Assembly: GCA_018715425.1 (NCBI GenBank)
Contig: DVLR01000375.1
Location: forward strand, 1 to 5,587
Direction of reading: 5' to 3'
DNA: 5,587 bases
Source of the DNA: Candidatus Merdenecus merdavium
Lineage (GTDB): Bacteria; Bacillota; Clostridia; Lachnospirales; Lachnospiraceae
The translations under genes and the position numbers were made by a program. The notes beneath the pieces are model-generated. The model ran no database searches, was not told where the DNA came from, and saw only the letters and a list, made by a program, of their open reading frames with translations. Position 1 is the first letter of the stretch; the number at the start of each line of letters is the position of its first letter. Positions 5,571 to 5,587 of this stretch are shown piece by piece.

Positions 5571-5587
5571 TTCTTTTTATTTAGCTG

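Noticed and set aside
1..5587. CRISPR array, tRNA, rRNA or riboswitch
   Set aside because: I saw no regularly spaced repeats, no cloverleaf with a proper T-loop, and no long structured leader.

Overview
This AT-rich window (roughly one third G+C by eye) has strong AGGAGG-type ribosome binding sites and TATAAT promoter boxes, which points to a low-GC Gram-positive bacterium (Bacillota, probably Clostridia or a Lachnospiraceae-like gut lineage). That placement is inferred from composition and protein flavour. All five genes are on the + strand and form a DNA-modification and phage-defence island.

Layout. 1-245 is non-coding flank, with a doubtful transposase-like scrap on the minus strand, followed by a promoter and an excellent ribosome binding site. 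246-968 encodes a SAM-dependent DNA methyltransferase that has no normal start codon where the ribosome binding site points: the codon there is ATA. The first standard start in frame is TTG at 378, which would remove 44 codons of coherent protein. After a 108-base gap with its own promoter (TTGTTA-17-TATAAT) comes a complete DpnII-type GATC restriction-modification operon in the order known from the pneumococcal DpnII locus: Dam-family adenine methyltransferase (1077-1910), beta-class DpnA-like methyltransferase (1925-2740) and DpnII-like endonuclease (2721-3599, overlapping the previous gene by 20 bases). It is followed, 37 bases on and with no terminator between, by an AIPR-family protein (3637-5349). 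That protein has a nuclease-like N-terminal region and the conserved AIPR core in its C-terminal half. The window ends in a 238-base intergenic region with a 12-bp-stem terminator and short repeats.

How it works together. The two GATC methyltransferases should protect host DNA. The Dam-like enzyme acts on duplex DNA; the DpnA-like enzyme, by analogy with DpnA, may also act on single strands such as incoming transformation DNA. The endonuclease cuts unmethylated GATC. The AIPR protein is probably a second defence layer in the same transcription unit, and the first methyltransferase modifies an unknown site. GATC is scarce in the window (seven sites by eye) and absent from the endonuclease gene. 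The core R-M operon is a known system. The less ordinary points are the damaged or non-canonical start of the first methyltransferase, the linkage of an AIPR gene whose nuclease-like motif carries Asn at the usual Glu/Gln position, and the extra methyltransferase without a partner nuclease.
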